Source: Amphibalanus amphitrite (lineage: Eukaryota; Arthropoda; Thecostraca; Balanomorpha; Balanidae). Taken from it: a DNA stretch of 64,000 bases. The stretch lies in NCBI RefSeq assembly GCF_019059575.1, contig NW_024881520.1:1302001-1366000 (forward strand), written 5' to 3'. The position numbers and the translations under genes are program-made. A model generated the notes under the pieces. The model was not told the DNA's origin and searched no databases. It was given only the letters and a program-made list of their open reading frames with translations. Every line of letters starts with the position of its first letter. The stretch's first letter is position 1. This document shows positions 32,801 to 42,777 of this stretch, piece after piece.

Positions 32801-35800
32801 CTTATCCCCCGGACGACTAGGGCTAGCTTCATAGGGACGTCTGGGTTTTGATTCAGATGGACGTGATGGTTTTCTATCACCAGGTTCATCGTCATCGGGC
32901 TGATCAGGCTTCTCAGGGTATTCAGTCGTAAAGCGCGAGGTTACGATTGTCTTGGTGCTTCGAGTAGTGTAGCGCTCTGGACTTTCAGGAGACTCGCCCC
33001 TTGAACGAACTGGCCTTTCACGCCCTGGTTTCTCATCTGAAGGAAGTCGCGGCTCATCGTCTCCAGGACGACCCGGCTCGTCATCCCCTGGACGTCTGGG
33101 TTTGTCATCCCCTGGACGTCTGGGTTTGTCATCCCCTGGACGTTTGGGTTTGTCATCTCCTGGACGTCTGGGTTTGTCATCTCCTGGACGGCGGGGTTTA
33201 TCATCCCCTGGACGGCGGGGTTTCTCATCCTCTGGACGTCGGGGTTTGCCATCAACTGGACGACCCGGCTCATCGTCTCCAGGACGACTCGGCTCGTCAT
33301 CCCCTGGACGTCTGGGTTTGTCATCTCCTGGACGTCTGGGTTTGTCATCCCCTGGACGTCTGGGTTTGTCATCCCCTGGACGGCGGGGTTTGTCCTTATC
33401 TGGCTGATCAGGATAATCGGTGGTATACCGTGAAGTGATAGTTCTCGTCACCGTTTTGGTGTAAGAGCGAGGACTTTCTGGGCGTTCTCTGTCTGGATAA
33501 TCGTCATCAGGTTGTTCAGGGGATGGCCTTCTAGGAGACCCCGCATCGGGTGATTTGTCTTTAGGGCGACGGGGCTGCTCATCACGAGGCCGATCCGGCC
33601 TGGTAACACCGGGGCGTTCCGAATGACTATCTCTGGGACGTTCAGGCTTGTCATCGTCTCCAGTATGTTCAGGGCTCCTGTCACCTGGGCGTCTGGGTTT
33701 ATCTTCACCCGGATGTCCTGGCTTATCCTCTCCTGGGCGTTTAGGACTGGTATCACCCGGACGTCTGGGCTTGTCATCTCCCGGGCGGCCAGGTTTGCTA
33801 TACAATGGCCGTTTAGGACTAGTGTCGCTAGGACGTCGAGGCCTGTCATCTCTCGGACGGACTGGCTCATCGTCACCAGGGCGTTCAGGACTGGTGTCTC
33901 CTGGGCGTCTAGGTTGATCCTCTCCTGGACGACTTGTCTTGCGCTTGGGACTGGTGTCCACAGGACGTTTAGGTTTGTCATCTTTAGGACGGCCTGGCTC
34001 GTCGTCTCTAGGACGATCTGGCTTACCATCTCCCGGACGGTCTGGTTTGCTGTCTCCCGGGCGTTTAGGACTGGTGTCCCTAGGTCGACTAGGTTTATCA
34101 TCTCCCGGACGATCCCGCTTCCCATCTTGAGGGCGTTTAGGACTAGTGTCACCAGGACGTCTAGGCTTGTCATCTCCCGGACGGTCTGGTTTGCCATCTC
34201 CTGGGCGTCTAGGTTTGACATCTCCTGGACGGTCTGGCTTGCTATCTCCTGGTCGTTTAGGACTGGTGTCCCCAGGACGTCGGGGCCTGTCATCTCCTGG
34301 ACGATCTGGCCTGACGTCGCCTGGTCGTTTAGGACTAGTGTCACCAGGACGTCTGGGCTTATCATCTCCTGGACGATCTGGCCTGTTATCTCCTGGCCGT
34401 CTAGGACTGGCGTCACTAGGGCGTCTAGGTTTGTCATCTCCTGGACGATCTGGCTTGCTATCTCCTGGACGATCTGGCTGGCTATCTCCTGGCCGTCTAG
34501 GACTGGCGTCACTAGGGCGTCTAGGTTTGTCACCTCCTGGACGGTCTGGCTTGCTATCTCCAGGGCGTTTAGGGCTAGCGTCACCAGGACGTTTTGGCTT
34601 GTCATCTCCTGGACGATCTGGCCTCCTTTCTCCAGGACGTTTAGGACTGGTGTCACCAGGACGTTTAGGGCTGGTGTCACCAGAGCGTGTAGGGCTCTCA
34701 GGGCGTTTAGGCCTGCGACTGGTGTCGCTAGGGTATCTGTGCTTATCTTCCGGTGCCTCCGGATGTTCATCCCCAGGAGCTTTTGGTTTCCTATCCTCTG
34801 GACGATCGGGGCTTCTGTCGCCGGGTCGTTTGGGTGAAGTGTCCGGTGAGCGTAGAGGACGCTGAGGCTCATCGTCAGGCTGATCAGGGTATCCAGTCGT
34901 ATAGCGCGAAGTTACAGTAGTCCTAGTTGTTCGAGTGGTGAAACGGTCTGGACTTTCTGGAGACTCGACTCTTGGTCGAGACGGCCTGCCACTAACAGGA
35001 TGTGCAGGTTCATCATCTGAAGGACGTCGCGGCTTATCGTCTTTAGGGCGACCCGGATTGTCGTCTCTAGGACGGCGGGAATCGTCATCCCCAAGTCTGG
35101 GTTTGTCATCTCCTGGACGCCTAGGTTTGTCATCTCTCGGACGTCTGGTTTTGTCATCACCAGGACGCCTGGGTTTGTCATCTCCAGGACGTCTGGGTTC
35201 GTCATCTCCAGGGAGTCTGGGTTTTTCATCTCCCGGACGTCGGGGTTTGTCATCCCTCGGATGACTGGGTCTATCGCCTGCAGGACGGCTAGGTTTACCA
35301 TCACTGGGTCGTCTGGGTTCATCTCCAGGACGCCTGGGTTTGTCATCTCCCGGACGTCTGGGTTTGTCATCTTCAGGCTCATCTGGATATTCCGTGGTAA
35401 AGCGTGAAGTGACGGTTGTTCTGGTCACTGTTTGACTGTAAGAGCGAGGGCTTTCCGGTCGGTCCATATCTGGAGAGTCATCGTCGGGCTGTCCAGGTCT
35501 TCTTGGAACACCCCTCTCTGGCCTTTTAGTAGATACGTCATCGGGTGATTTGTCTCTCGGCCTGTCGCCTGTGTCATCAGGGCGTCCAGGTTTTTCTTCC
35601 TTTGGATGTCTAGGTTTGTCGTCTCTAGGACTTCTTGGCTCATCTCCAGGACGTCCCGGTTTGCTATCTCCAGGACGCCGTGGTCTAGTATCCCCAGGAC
35701 GCTTGGGCTTATCATCTTTGCGCTTTGGTTCATATTCTTCGACCTTTGGCTGATCGTCGCCAGTACGTGGAAACCTATCTCCAGGACGCCTCGGTTTATC

Positions 35801-38800
35801 GTGCTTCGGTTCATCAGGAGTTTTGCTGGTGTACCTAGACGTAACGGTTGTTGTGGTTGTAGTTTTTGTATAGTCATCAGGACTCTGTGGTCTCTCATCA
35901 GGTGATTTATCCTTTGGACGCCCAGGACGTCGAGGACTTCCCTTTGATGGTCTCCTCGGAGATCGATCGTCGGGAGACCTGTCACCAGGCCGACCAGGTT
36001 GATCATCACCAGATGTCGGACTAGAACTGTCAGGACGAGGCTGATCAGATCCAGGTTGTTCTGGTTTCTTATCTCTAGGAAGAGATGGCTCCTTTTCACC
36101 ACGACGCTTGGGCTGTCTGCGCGTAGGACTATCTGGCCTATCGTCCTCAGGACGAACTGGCTTACTGGCCCCAGGACTATCCTTTGGCTGATCCGGATAA
36201 TCAGTTGTATACCGAGAAGTAACAATTGTTCTTGTTGTCTTTGTGGTGTAGCGATCGGGGCTAGTTGATTTCGGCCTGTCAGGAGAATCATCATGAGGAC
36301 GGACAGGACGTCCGGAACTGTCCTTCAACGGTCTCTCAGGAGAAGTATCGGTGGGAGATTCGTCACCGGGGTGGCGAGGCTTATCCATGCTAGGCTTCTT
36401 TGTCCGATCTCCAGGCCTGACAGGCTTGTCGTCGGCAGGTTGCCTATCAGGACTTTCATCTGGCGAGCTCTTCGATACCCTAGGACGTTCTGGTACGTCC
36501 TTCGAAGGACGTCGAGACGGCTCGTCTTTGAGGGGCTTGTCACCTTTCTTCGGCTTGTCACTACCGGACCGGCCCGGTTTTTCAGCGGGTTGTTTCGGCT
36601 TGTCACCTGGCCGGCTTGGCTTGGAATCACTGGGCCTTCTAGGCTTGGGCTTTTCGTCCTCTGGCTTAGATATTTTGGATAGATACCGCTCTGTAATAGA
36701 GGATGTCCGCTTCGTGGGCGATTTTGGCTCACGGTCAGACGGAATTCCGGCTGCCGGTCGGTCTTCGGGGGGCACCCGATCACTGGGCCGCCTTGAGGGT
36801 GGACTCCGGGTCCGACCAGGTTGCTGTGGTTCTCGAGGCTCCCGATCAGATGGAAGACCAGCAGCGGGCAGGTCTTCGGGAGCCACTCGATCACTGGGAC
36901 GCCTGGGGTGCTGACGAGGCTCGCCGCGGTCCGGAGAACGAGGCCTGTCATCGGACGAGTATCGAGTAGTGTACACAGAGCGTGTCGTATGCGTTGTGTA
37001 TTGACCTGGCTCAGGTTCATCTGGCCGCGGATGTTTCGGCTCCTTCTCATCAGGACGATAGTCACCGGGGCGTTTAGGGCGCCGCTCGTCTTCTGGTTCA
37101 TCTTCCGGCTCCTCAACTGGACGCCCATCGACATAGCGAATGACTCGCGTGGTGGTGGTGCGAGTAGTTCGCGTCGATCCTGGGCGGTGATCATCATCCT
37201 CTGGCTCATCTTCTGGCCCCTCCACACGTTTACCATTGACATACCGAACGGTGCGGGTTGTGTACCGCGCGGTACGAGACGTGCCTGGGTGGTCGTCATC
37301 GTCATCGGGCTCCTCCTCTACCGGTTGACCGTCCACATATCGGATGGTGCGACGCGTGGTGGTGGTTCGGGTTGTTTGCGTAGTGCTGCCGTCATCGCTC
37401 CGCCGTGTGGTGTAGTAGCGGGTGGTGTACTGCTCCGGCTCGTCGGGCTCCTCCGGCTCGCCTACGCTGGTGACGTAGCGAGTGGTGAATTGAGGCGTAC
37501 GAGTGACGTGCCGCCGCGTCTGCGTGGTGAACTCTGTATGATAGCGCGGCTCATCCGGTTCTTCCTCTGTGGGCGCATCGAACACAAGTTCGGTATAGCT
37601 GCGGGGTTGTCCGGGCTCACGTGGCTTGTAGATGCGAATAACATCTGTCTGGTCGACAATGCGTCGGATCTCGATAATGCGCGTGCGGTGCACTACGGTT
37701 CGAGTGGTCTTCTCGATCTTGATTATTCCACGTTCAATAACCTCCTTCAGCGGAATACGTCGGGTGCCGTCTACAAACTGGCCGTGCGGATCAAGGGTAC
37801 CTTGTTCCAACGCTTCCTCCAGATCCAGTGGTCGTCCATGTGGTTTGGTTGGCTCACGAAGAGTAGCAGATGTCTTATCAATGATGCGCAGGGTAACGCA
37901 TTGTTCAAATGTGATGACTCGGTCCGATCCTGGGAAAATGAAAGTGCCAGACACGGGATCCAGGTAATTCTTTCGGATAACTTCGTCAAGATACCAGCCA
38001 TCTTCAGGCATTTCCACCTCCAAAGCATCAACGGGTTCAGCTTCCTCTTGTCGCGGAGGAGTGTCTTCATGTGGACGGCGAGTGAAGAATTTGATTTTGC
38101 TGCGAACATCATCCTCTGGACGTAGCCGCTTCTTATCAGGACTGGGCTCACGTTCCAGCGGATGCTTTGGGGCACTACTGGTCTTCGTGAGTCGAACCGA
38201 CTTGAACTCGGGTTCATCGTCCATCGGCTGCACTCGCCGAGGTTCCGGGTCCTCCTTCGGCTCAGGCTTCTTCTTACGAGGAGCACGCTCACCAGGCCGT
38301 GGGCGGCGGCGTGGCGCTTCTGGTTCATCATCATCGATCTCATAGTACTTGCGTGGCTTGCCAGGTTGTTCAGGCTCATAAACGCGCACTTGGTCCGGCT
38401 CTCCAACGATTTCGATGATCTCAACTGTGCGGACGAGCCTAACCTGGGTACGTCGAACTTCAGTGCGTACGAACTTCCTCTCTATTGCCTCTTCCATGGT
38501 GTACTGCTTCCCGTTCACGATGTACCGACCTTGATGATCCAGCACACCTTTATCTAGTGCTTCTTCAATATCCAAAGGTTTCTTGCTTTCAGGATCTTCC
38601 ACCTTAGCCGATTTACGGTCAATAATTTTCAGTGTAACACACTCTTCGAATGGGATAACTCGGTCAGCTTCGGGGAAGGCAAAGATACAGCGACGCGGGT
38701 CATAGTAATTCATGCGAATGACTTCGTCCAGGTACCATCCATCCTCGGGCATCTCAAGGACTGTAGTGGTCTCTTCCTCCTCGTCTTCATGAACAGTCGG

Positions 38801-41138
38801 TGCGTCCGGAGGTCCAGTGGTCCTCCGTCGGCGCACAGTGCGCTTCATCACGTACTTGCGCACTGTGGTCACTGTAGTTTCCTCCACGTCATCTCGTGGC
38901 CGGCGCGCCACGCGCTTGTAGATCTTGGTGGTTGTTTCGGGCTCGTCCTCGTAACTGGAGCGCACAATGCGCGTGGTGCGTGTAGTTCTCTCGTACCCAT
39001 CGCCGGGCTGTGCCGGCGATCCGGGCGCATCCTCAGCCGGTATCGGCTCGGCTGACCAGTCGCGCAGGCGTTTGGGCGGCGAGGTGGCGCGGTCGGGCGT
39101 CGGTCGCTTCTCTCCAGTGCGCGTCACGTATGTGCGGTACGTGCGCGTCGTGGTCGAGGTGCTGCTGGAGCGGGGAGCATACGGACGACCGGGCTCGTAG
39201 TCGGCCGGCACTTCCTCCAGCAGACCGTCCCGCACCGCCTCGTCCAGAGGCATTCTCTGGTTACTGGATGGTACCACAAACTCGCTGCGCGTCTCGTCAA
39301 TGTATCCACGTCGAATCGCTTCATCGAAGGGCATTGGTGCCGACTGGCCATCGGAGGTCACCGTCACGTACCGCTTGATGGTCTTCGTGACGGTAGCCGT
39401 AGTGACGGTGATGTTGAGCATGCTCTTGAGCAGGGAGGCGCCCTCCAGGGTGATGCAGCGCCTGCGGACGGCCTCTTCGAGCGGCATGGGCTCCAGGGTG
39501 TCAGGGTCAGTCACCTGGCCCGTCTGGGGGTTCAGCCGCTGTCGGAGCACCGACCTAAACACAGTCAGTTCGTGATCGCCGTCGTGGATTCCGATCGGAC
39601 GAGAGAGCATCTCGTTGATCTGCGGTTGGATGTATCGCTGCACGACCGCCTCGTCCAGCGGGATCGAGCGACCGCTCTTGCTGTCGCGGAATTCGCCGGT
39701 GGTGCGGTTGACAATGCCTTTGGTCAGCGCCACGTTCAGACTGACGTAGTCGCCAGTATCCGGGTCCTTGATGCCGTCAATGTCGAATATGGTCTTTGTG
39801 GACACAGACGTGATGAGTCCACGGTTCACAGCCTCGCTCAATGAGAACACATCGTCAGTCTGCGGGTCACGGAACTTGCCCTCGGGCAAAACGATCCGCT
39901 CGGCGAAGGCCTGGGGCAACGTCAGAAGCTGTGCCGTTGACAGGTTCGTCACACATTTCAGCTGCGTATCGACGATACCTCGGCGCACAGCCTCCAGAAG
40001 CGTCACGCGCTCCTTCGTCACCAGGTCGTAGATGGTGCCGGACGTCTCCATCCTGCCACCATCGTGGATGTCCTTCAGTGTCAGAGGTCGGCAGAGCATG
40101 TACTGTTTCACGGCGTCAATGAGCAGCATCCGTTTGCGGGTCTTCTTGTCGATGAATCGTCCCTGATCTGGCTTGATGATACCTTGCTGGATGGCTTCAT
40201 TGACGGTAACCTTTACACCTGTGTCTGTATTCAAAACCTCATGAATGTTTGGGTTGATGAGACCACGCGAGATAGCCTCCTGCAGCTGTAGTTTTTCGCC
40301 ACGGTTTCGATCCTCAAATGTGCCAGTAACGTAGTCAACAAGTCCCTGCTGCACGGCGTCCGACAGCGAGACACCGCACATGCGGGTGTAATCGTGCGCC
40401 AGTGACAGCAGACCCCTGTCGAACGCCTCCGGGAGCGGGTAGCGCCGGCCCGAGTCGGGATCGGTCACCTGGCCGCTGTCGGTGTCCACTTGGCCGGCGA
40501 TGACGGCCTCCAGCAGTGTGGGCCGGTCGGAGGCCGACGGCTCCTCACTTACCTGACGCGGCCGCTCGGCGGCAGCCGGGCCGACAAACATGCTCTCCTG
40601 CGGGTCCATCAGGCCGTCCATCATGGCCTCCAGCAGCGTCAGCGGCCGGTCCGACCTGCCGTCGAACACGCCCGACCGCTGGTGCATGAGCTGGCGCAGA
40701 GAGGTGTCCAGCAGACCGACGTCCACCGCCTCGTCGACCGAGTGGCGCGCGCCCGTCGACGGGTGCACGAAGCAGCCGCGGCGCGGCTCGAACAGACGCC
40801 GCCGCGTGGCCTCACCCAGAGTGAGCGCCTCGCCCGTCTCCGGGTGGGTGACGCCGGCCACGTTTAGCAGCTGGCCCGCGGCGCCGTCCGCCTCGATCCG
40901 GTACGAGTGGGTACGGACCGAGCGCGAGCTGCTCTCAGTGACGGGCGCGCCGCTGCTCGAGCTCGAGTAGGTGTAGGAGCGGACCTGGCGCGACACAGTG
41001 GTCTCGCCTCCATCCGGGCTGGAGTAGCTGTAGGAGGTGGATGAAGTGTGCGGCTCCATCTCGCCCTCGGTGACCATCGAGGTCACGTAGCTGCCCTCCT
41101 GCTCCGGGTCCGTGGATCCGCCTTGCGACGTGACATAT
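20885..41138 (-). CDS. shot: Spectraplakin giant exon: plakin repeats with huge proline-rich linker
   Basis: A single 20,254-nt exon gives about 6,751 codons without a stop. The acceptor TGTGTCCACAG precedes 41138 and the donor ACCAGG|GTAAGG follows 20885. It enters with one base (AG+A = Arg with exon 56395-56516) and leaves in phase 0. Order, with residues counted from the exon start: Ser/Tyr-rich head (1-85); plakin repeats (about 87-640; motifs such as TLLEAVRRGIVD); two MPEDGWYLDEVI modules (about 794-913 and 1041-1163); repetitive linker (about 1166-4190); plakin repeats (4195-4936); three EEAICADEIEP modules with KEEPSRR linkers (4938-5460); then a dense plakin-repeat block to the end (DPxTGxxLTLxEAIxxGLID). 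Plakin repeats bind intermediate filaments in desmoplakin/plectin; arthropods lack most cytoplasmic intermediate filaments, so the role here is open. This fits the plakin-repeat isoforms of Shot, but the linker is exceptional. Confidence 0.93.
20890..24765 (-). other. shot: Plakin-repeat block 3 (within giant exon)
   Basis: About 1,290 residues of closely packed plakin repeats (on the order of 30 units) with little linker. Examples are EPDTGKIIDPASGEDVTLQQ, DPRTGRVSEPDTHETFTVE, QPRTGRKLTLEDAVKHHLLD and DPFTDRPIPLSEAIDRGLID. It ends directly at the donor that leads into the spectrin rod. Confidence 0.9.
24760..26328 (-). other. shot: Three EEAICADEIEP modules with charged linkers (within giant exon)
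   Basis: Three near-identical modules of about 65 residues begin at about 26325, 25720 and 24957: MTIEEAICADEIEPERCTL, the same with EPKRCTL, and VTLQEAIDEDQIEPNRCVL. Each continues VPxTxxRIPVxDIxSKKIMSL and SVVEVxSRxxIxLIEEVS. Two linkers of about 130-180 residues separate them; the second is a tandem of PSKEEPSRR-type units (about 25000-25500). The third module runs straight into plakin-repeat block 3. Confidence 0.85.
26330..28555 (-). other. shot: Plakin-repeat block 2 (within giant exon)
   Basis: About 740 residues start at EEVLKYYTTTDGDDMHVAEI. They contain plakin repeats such as HPQTGEEITLEEALERGVID, DPRTGEEVPLEEAVEKGLI, DPHTGEKMPLTDAIEKGVL and NPRTGRKTPLDEAIKQGLI. The block ends in a basic PKPRPQPRIPKSK stretch. 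Confidence 0.88.
28560..37640 (-). repeat. shot: Coding minisatellite: RPGDDKPR proline-rich linker
   Basis: About 3,030 codons are dominated by an eight-residue unit, consensus RPGDDKPR, encoded by a 24-bp tandem repeat. Variants carry SPKRPGDT, KPDRPGDS and EPGRPGDD. The densest tracts are 29100-29750, 33060-33400, 33650-34710 and 35100-35380. About 18 times the array is broken by a Thr/Arg/Tyr motif (TTRTTRTTVTSRYTTEYPD-like), usually preceded by SPESPDR. Composition is Pro, Arg, Lys, Asp, Gly with balanced charge and almost no hydrophobics, so an extended disordered chain is expected. The frame is intact throughout. The third codon position is less GC-rich (AAA, CCA, GAT, AGA) than in the spectrin exons. 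Confidence 0.92.
37650..38757 (-). other. shot: Duplicated MPEDGWYLDEVI module (within giant exon)
   Basis: Two similar modules of about 120 residues begin MPEDGWYLDEVIRMNYYDPR (about 38757) and MPEDGWYLDEVIRKNYLDP (about 38015). Each runs through FPxxDRVIxFEECVTLxIIDxxSA, PLDxEEALxxGxLDxxGxxV and a hydrophobic TVEIIEI or RTRIIEI end. They contain divergent plakin repeats preceded by a conserved Trp-containing entry motif. An acidic/basic linker with PRRRPRPGERAPRKKKPEP-like sequence separates them. Confidence 0.8.
39215..40880 (-). other. shot: Plakin-repeat block 1 (within giant exon)
   Basis: About 555 residues carry roughly 14 tandem plakin repeats. The recurring core is [DN]P-x-[TS]G followed by [LV]-[TPS]-L-x-EA[VI]-x-x-G-[LIV]-[IVL]-[DN]. 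Examples are DPDSGRRYPLPEAFDRGLL, DPDTGDYVSLNVALTKGIV and DPDTLEPMPLEEAVRRRCI. Spacing is about 38 residues, the family norm. Confidence 0.88.
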
Positions 41139-41314
41139 CTGTGGACACATACCGGAGGGTGTGGTCAGAAACAGCCGAGAGTAAGGGCACAGCCGGCGGT
41201 ACGGTCACATACCACAGATGGCAGCACAGTCACAAATGGTCGGTTGGCAACACCATCGGAAAACTGAGAATGAACACATCAAGCAAGACAAGAAAACACG
41301 ATAAGATTTTTTTT

Positions 41315-41646
41315 CATCACCGTTCCGTGCTTTTATCCTCAGGATACTGAAATCCTTCTCCTCCACGCCGCAACCCCCCTCCGGGCTGGACAGGCAACTT
41401 TATCTCATGCGGGCTGCTCCCTTGGAGCGGCACCGCTGCTCCCGAGGGGGCGCACCCCGTAGCCAGGTGCAGTGAGTGCCTTGGGGCTGGGTGGCCTGTC
41501 CTCTGGACGGGCTCAGCCCCGGCGACTCACTAGGGTGCCTGCCCAGACCAATGTCTCCCCCTATATCCTATCATCCTCCCGGCTCTGAAATGGTCTAATT
41601 GGACCGAAAGGGCCTAACCCAACAAAACAAAACAAACAAACAAACA
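41315..41646 (+). mobile_element. Retrotransposon fragment (SINE or truncated LINE) with 12-bp TSD
   Basis: A 332-bp insertion flanked by identical copies of AAGATTTTTTTT at 41303-41314 and 41647-41658. Its 3' end is an A-rich tail of AACAAA/AAAC units (about 41617-41646). A long direct duplication plus an A-rich tail indicates target-primed reverse transcription, oriented on the plus strand. The body is GC-rich with no coding capacity, so the family cannot be assigned. Confidence 0.75.
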
Positions 41647-42397
41647 AAGATTTTTTTTATCAATTCACCATTGACAAACACATGAATGATACTATCATTT
41701 CTTACGCCCCCTCGCCCCCTCCCTTCCCGAAAGAGTAACGCACCACTGTATGTATATTGCAGGTCAATGTATTGTCATTGGTTTTCAATGAATGTCAACT
41801 AACTATGAATGGTTAGGACAGCCGGCAATGAAACACATCATCTTTAACAAGTTCTCAGTGCCACGGCTCTGTCCAGTGTCCACTCAATCGTCAGTGTTTA
41901 CCGTAGGACTTGAGGCCAGAATGGTGCTGAGTGACAGCGGTAAAACAATACAGCCCATTGAGCGAGTTAGTTAGGGATGGACACGTCTCTCACACACCAA
42001 CAGCGGGAGTGAAAGTTTTATCCGGCACAGCTGCAGAGGAAACCAGGCGGAATCGCTATTAAGTAGATCGTCATAGACCAACTTATTACAAAAGCATAAT
42101 AACTTCTACTCGAAAACAACTAAAAACGTCAGTAATTCATTTGAAGAGTGATTTCCTTCACTGAAAGCTGATGCTATATGAGTACAAGTGTCACTTAACG
42201 AGTACCGTGATGACCCAATGTAGCAAAAACTTGTCGACCGATTCGGTGTCCTTTTTTGGAAGTGCCTATCAATATGTGATGTCATTGAAGCATTGCGATA
42301 GTGACCGGGACAGAGCAGTCGCGACAAGTCAGAGTGGGTGTCAGTGGGCGAGAGTGAAGAGAGAAGAGAAAAGAGAGCACGGGGAGGGAGGGAGGGA

Positions 42398-42401
<4 letters not shown>

Positions 42402-42481
<80 letters not shown>
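42402..42481. repeat. (GA)n microsatellite
   Basis: An uninterrupted GA array of about 80 bp, preceded by a GGGA/GGAG-rich purine stretch. RERERE-type frames across it are not genes. Confidence 0.97.
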
Positions 42482-42482
<1 letters not shown>

Positions 42483-42725
42483 GCGGTCCTGCTCAACACC
42501 CCGCAGCACGACACAAACAGCAAACATCACACGAGCCGGCTAAGGGCAATCCTTGAAGCCTGCACCATTAGCGGCAAGCAGGCATCAGTCGAGCCCTACA
42601 CGACGCCGCCCTCTTGGTGCACACAGGCGCGAGCAAAACAAATGGACAACGAACGTGCCTTGCAGCCCGAGATTGGCTGCCGCGAGGCCTGCCGACATCA
42701 GAGACGGAGCCGCAATCGAGTCACG

Positions 42726-42777
42726 TGACGTGCGATGACGTGATGCGGACTGACGTGCCGTGATGTGGAGTGACGTG
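42726..42777. promoter_or_regulatory. Cluster of four TGACGTG (CRE/bZIP-like) motifs
   Basis: Exact TGACGTG occurs at 42726-42732, 42736-42742, 42751-42757 and 42771-42777, with a CACGTG E-box overlapping the first. This may be an intronic regulatory site for bZIP factors or simply a small degenerate tandem repeat; sequence alone cannot decide. Confidence 0.3.

Noticed and set aside
29064-34865. Long plus-strand frames of SSPGRLGL-type repeats resembling a silk or collagen-like gene
   Set aside because: They are exact shadows of the RPGDDKPR coding minisatellite on the minus strand. They lack splice signals or a signal peptide and end where the minus-strand array ends.
28560-37640. CRISPR-like regular repeats
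   Set aside because: The repeats are contiguous coding minisatellite units without unique spacers, in a eukaryotic multi-exon gene.
37650-41138. Possibility that the giant exon is several single-exon genes
   Set aside because: The frame is continuous, plakin repeats lie on both sides of the linker, and both exon ends splice in phase to spectraplakin exons.
42171-42728. Open frames with long RERERE or SLSLSL runs (also near 53.8, 55.4 and 61.0 kb)
   Set aside because: Translations of (GA)n/(CT)n microsatellites.
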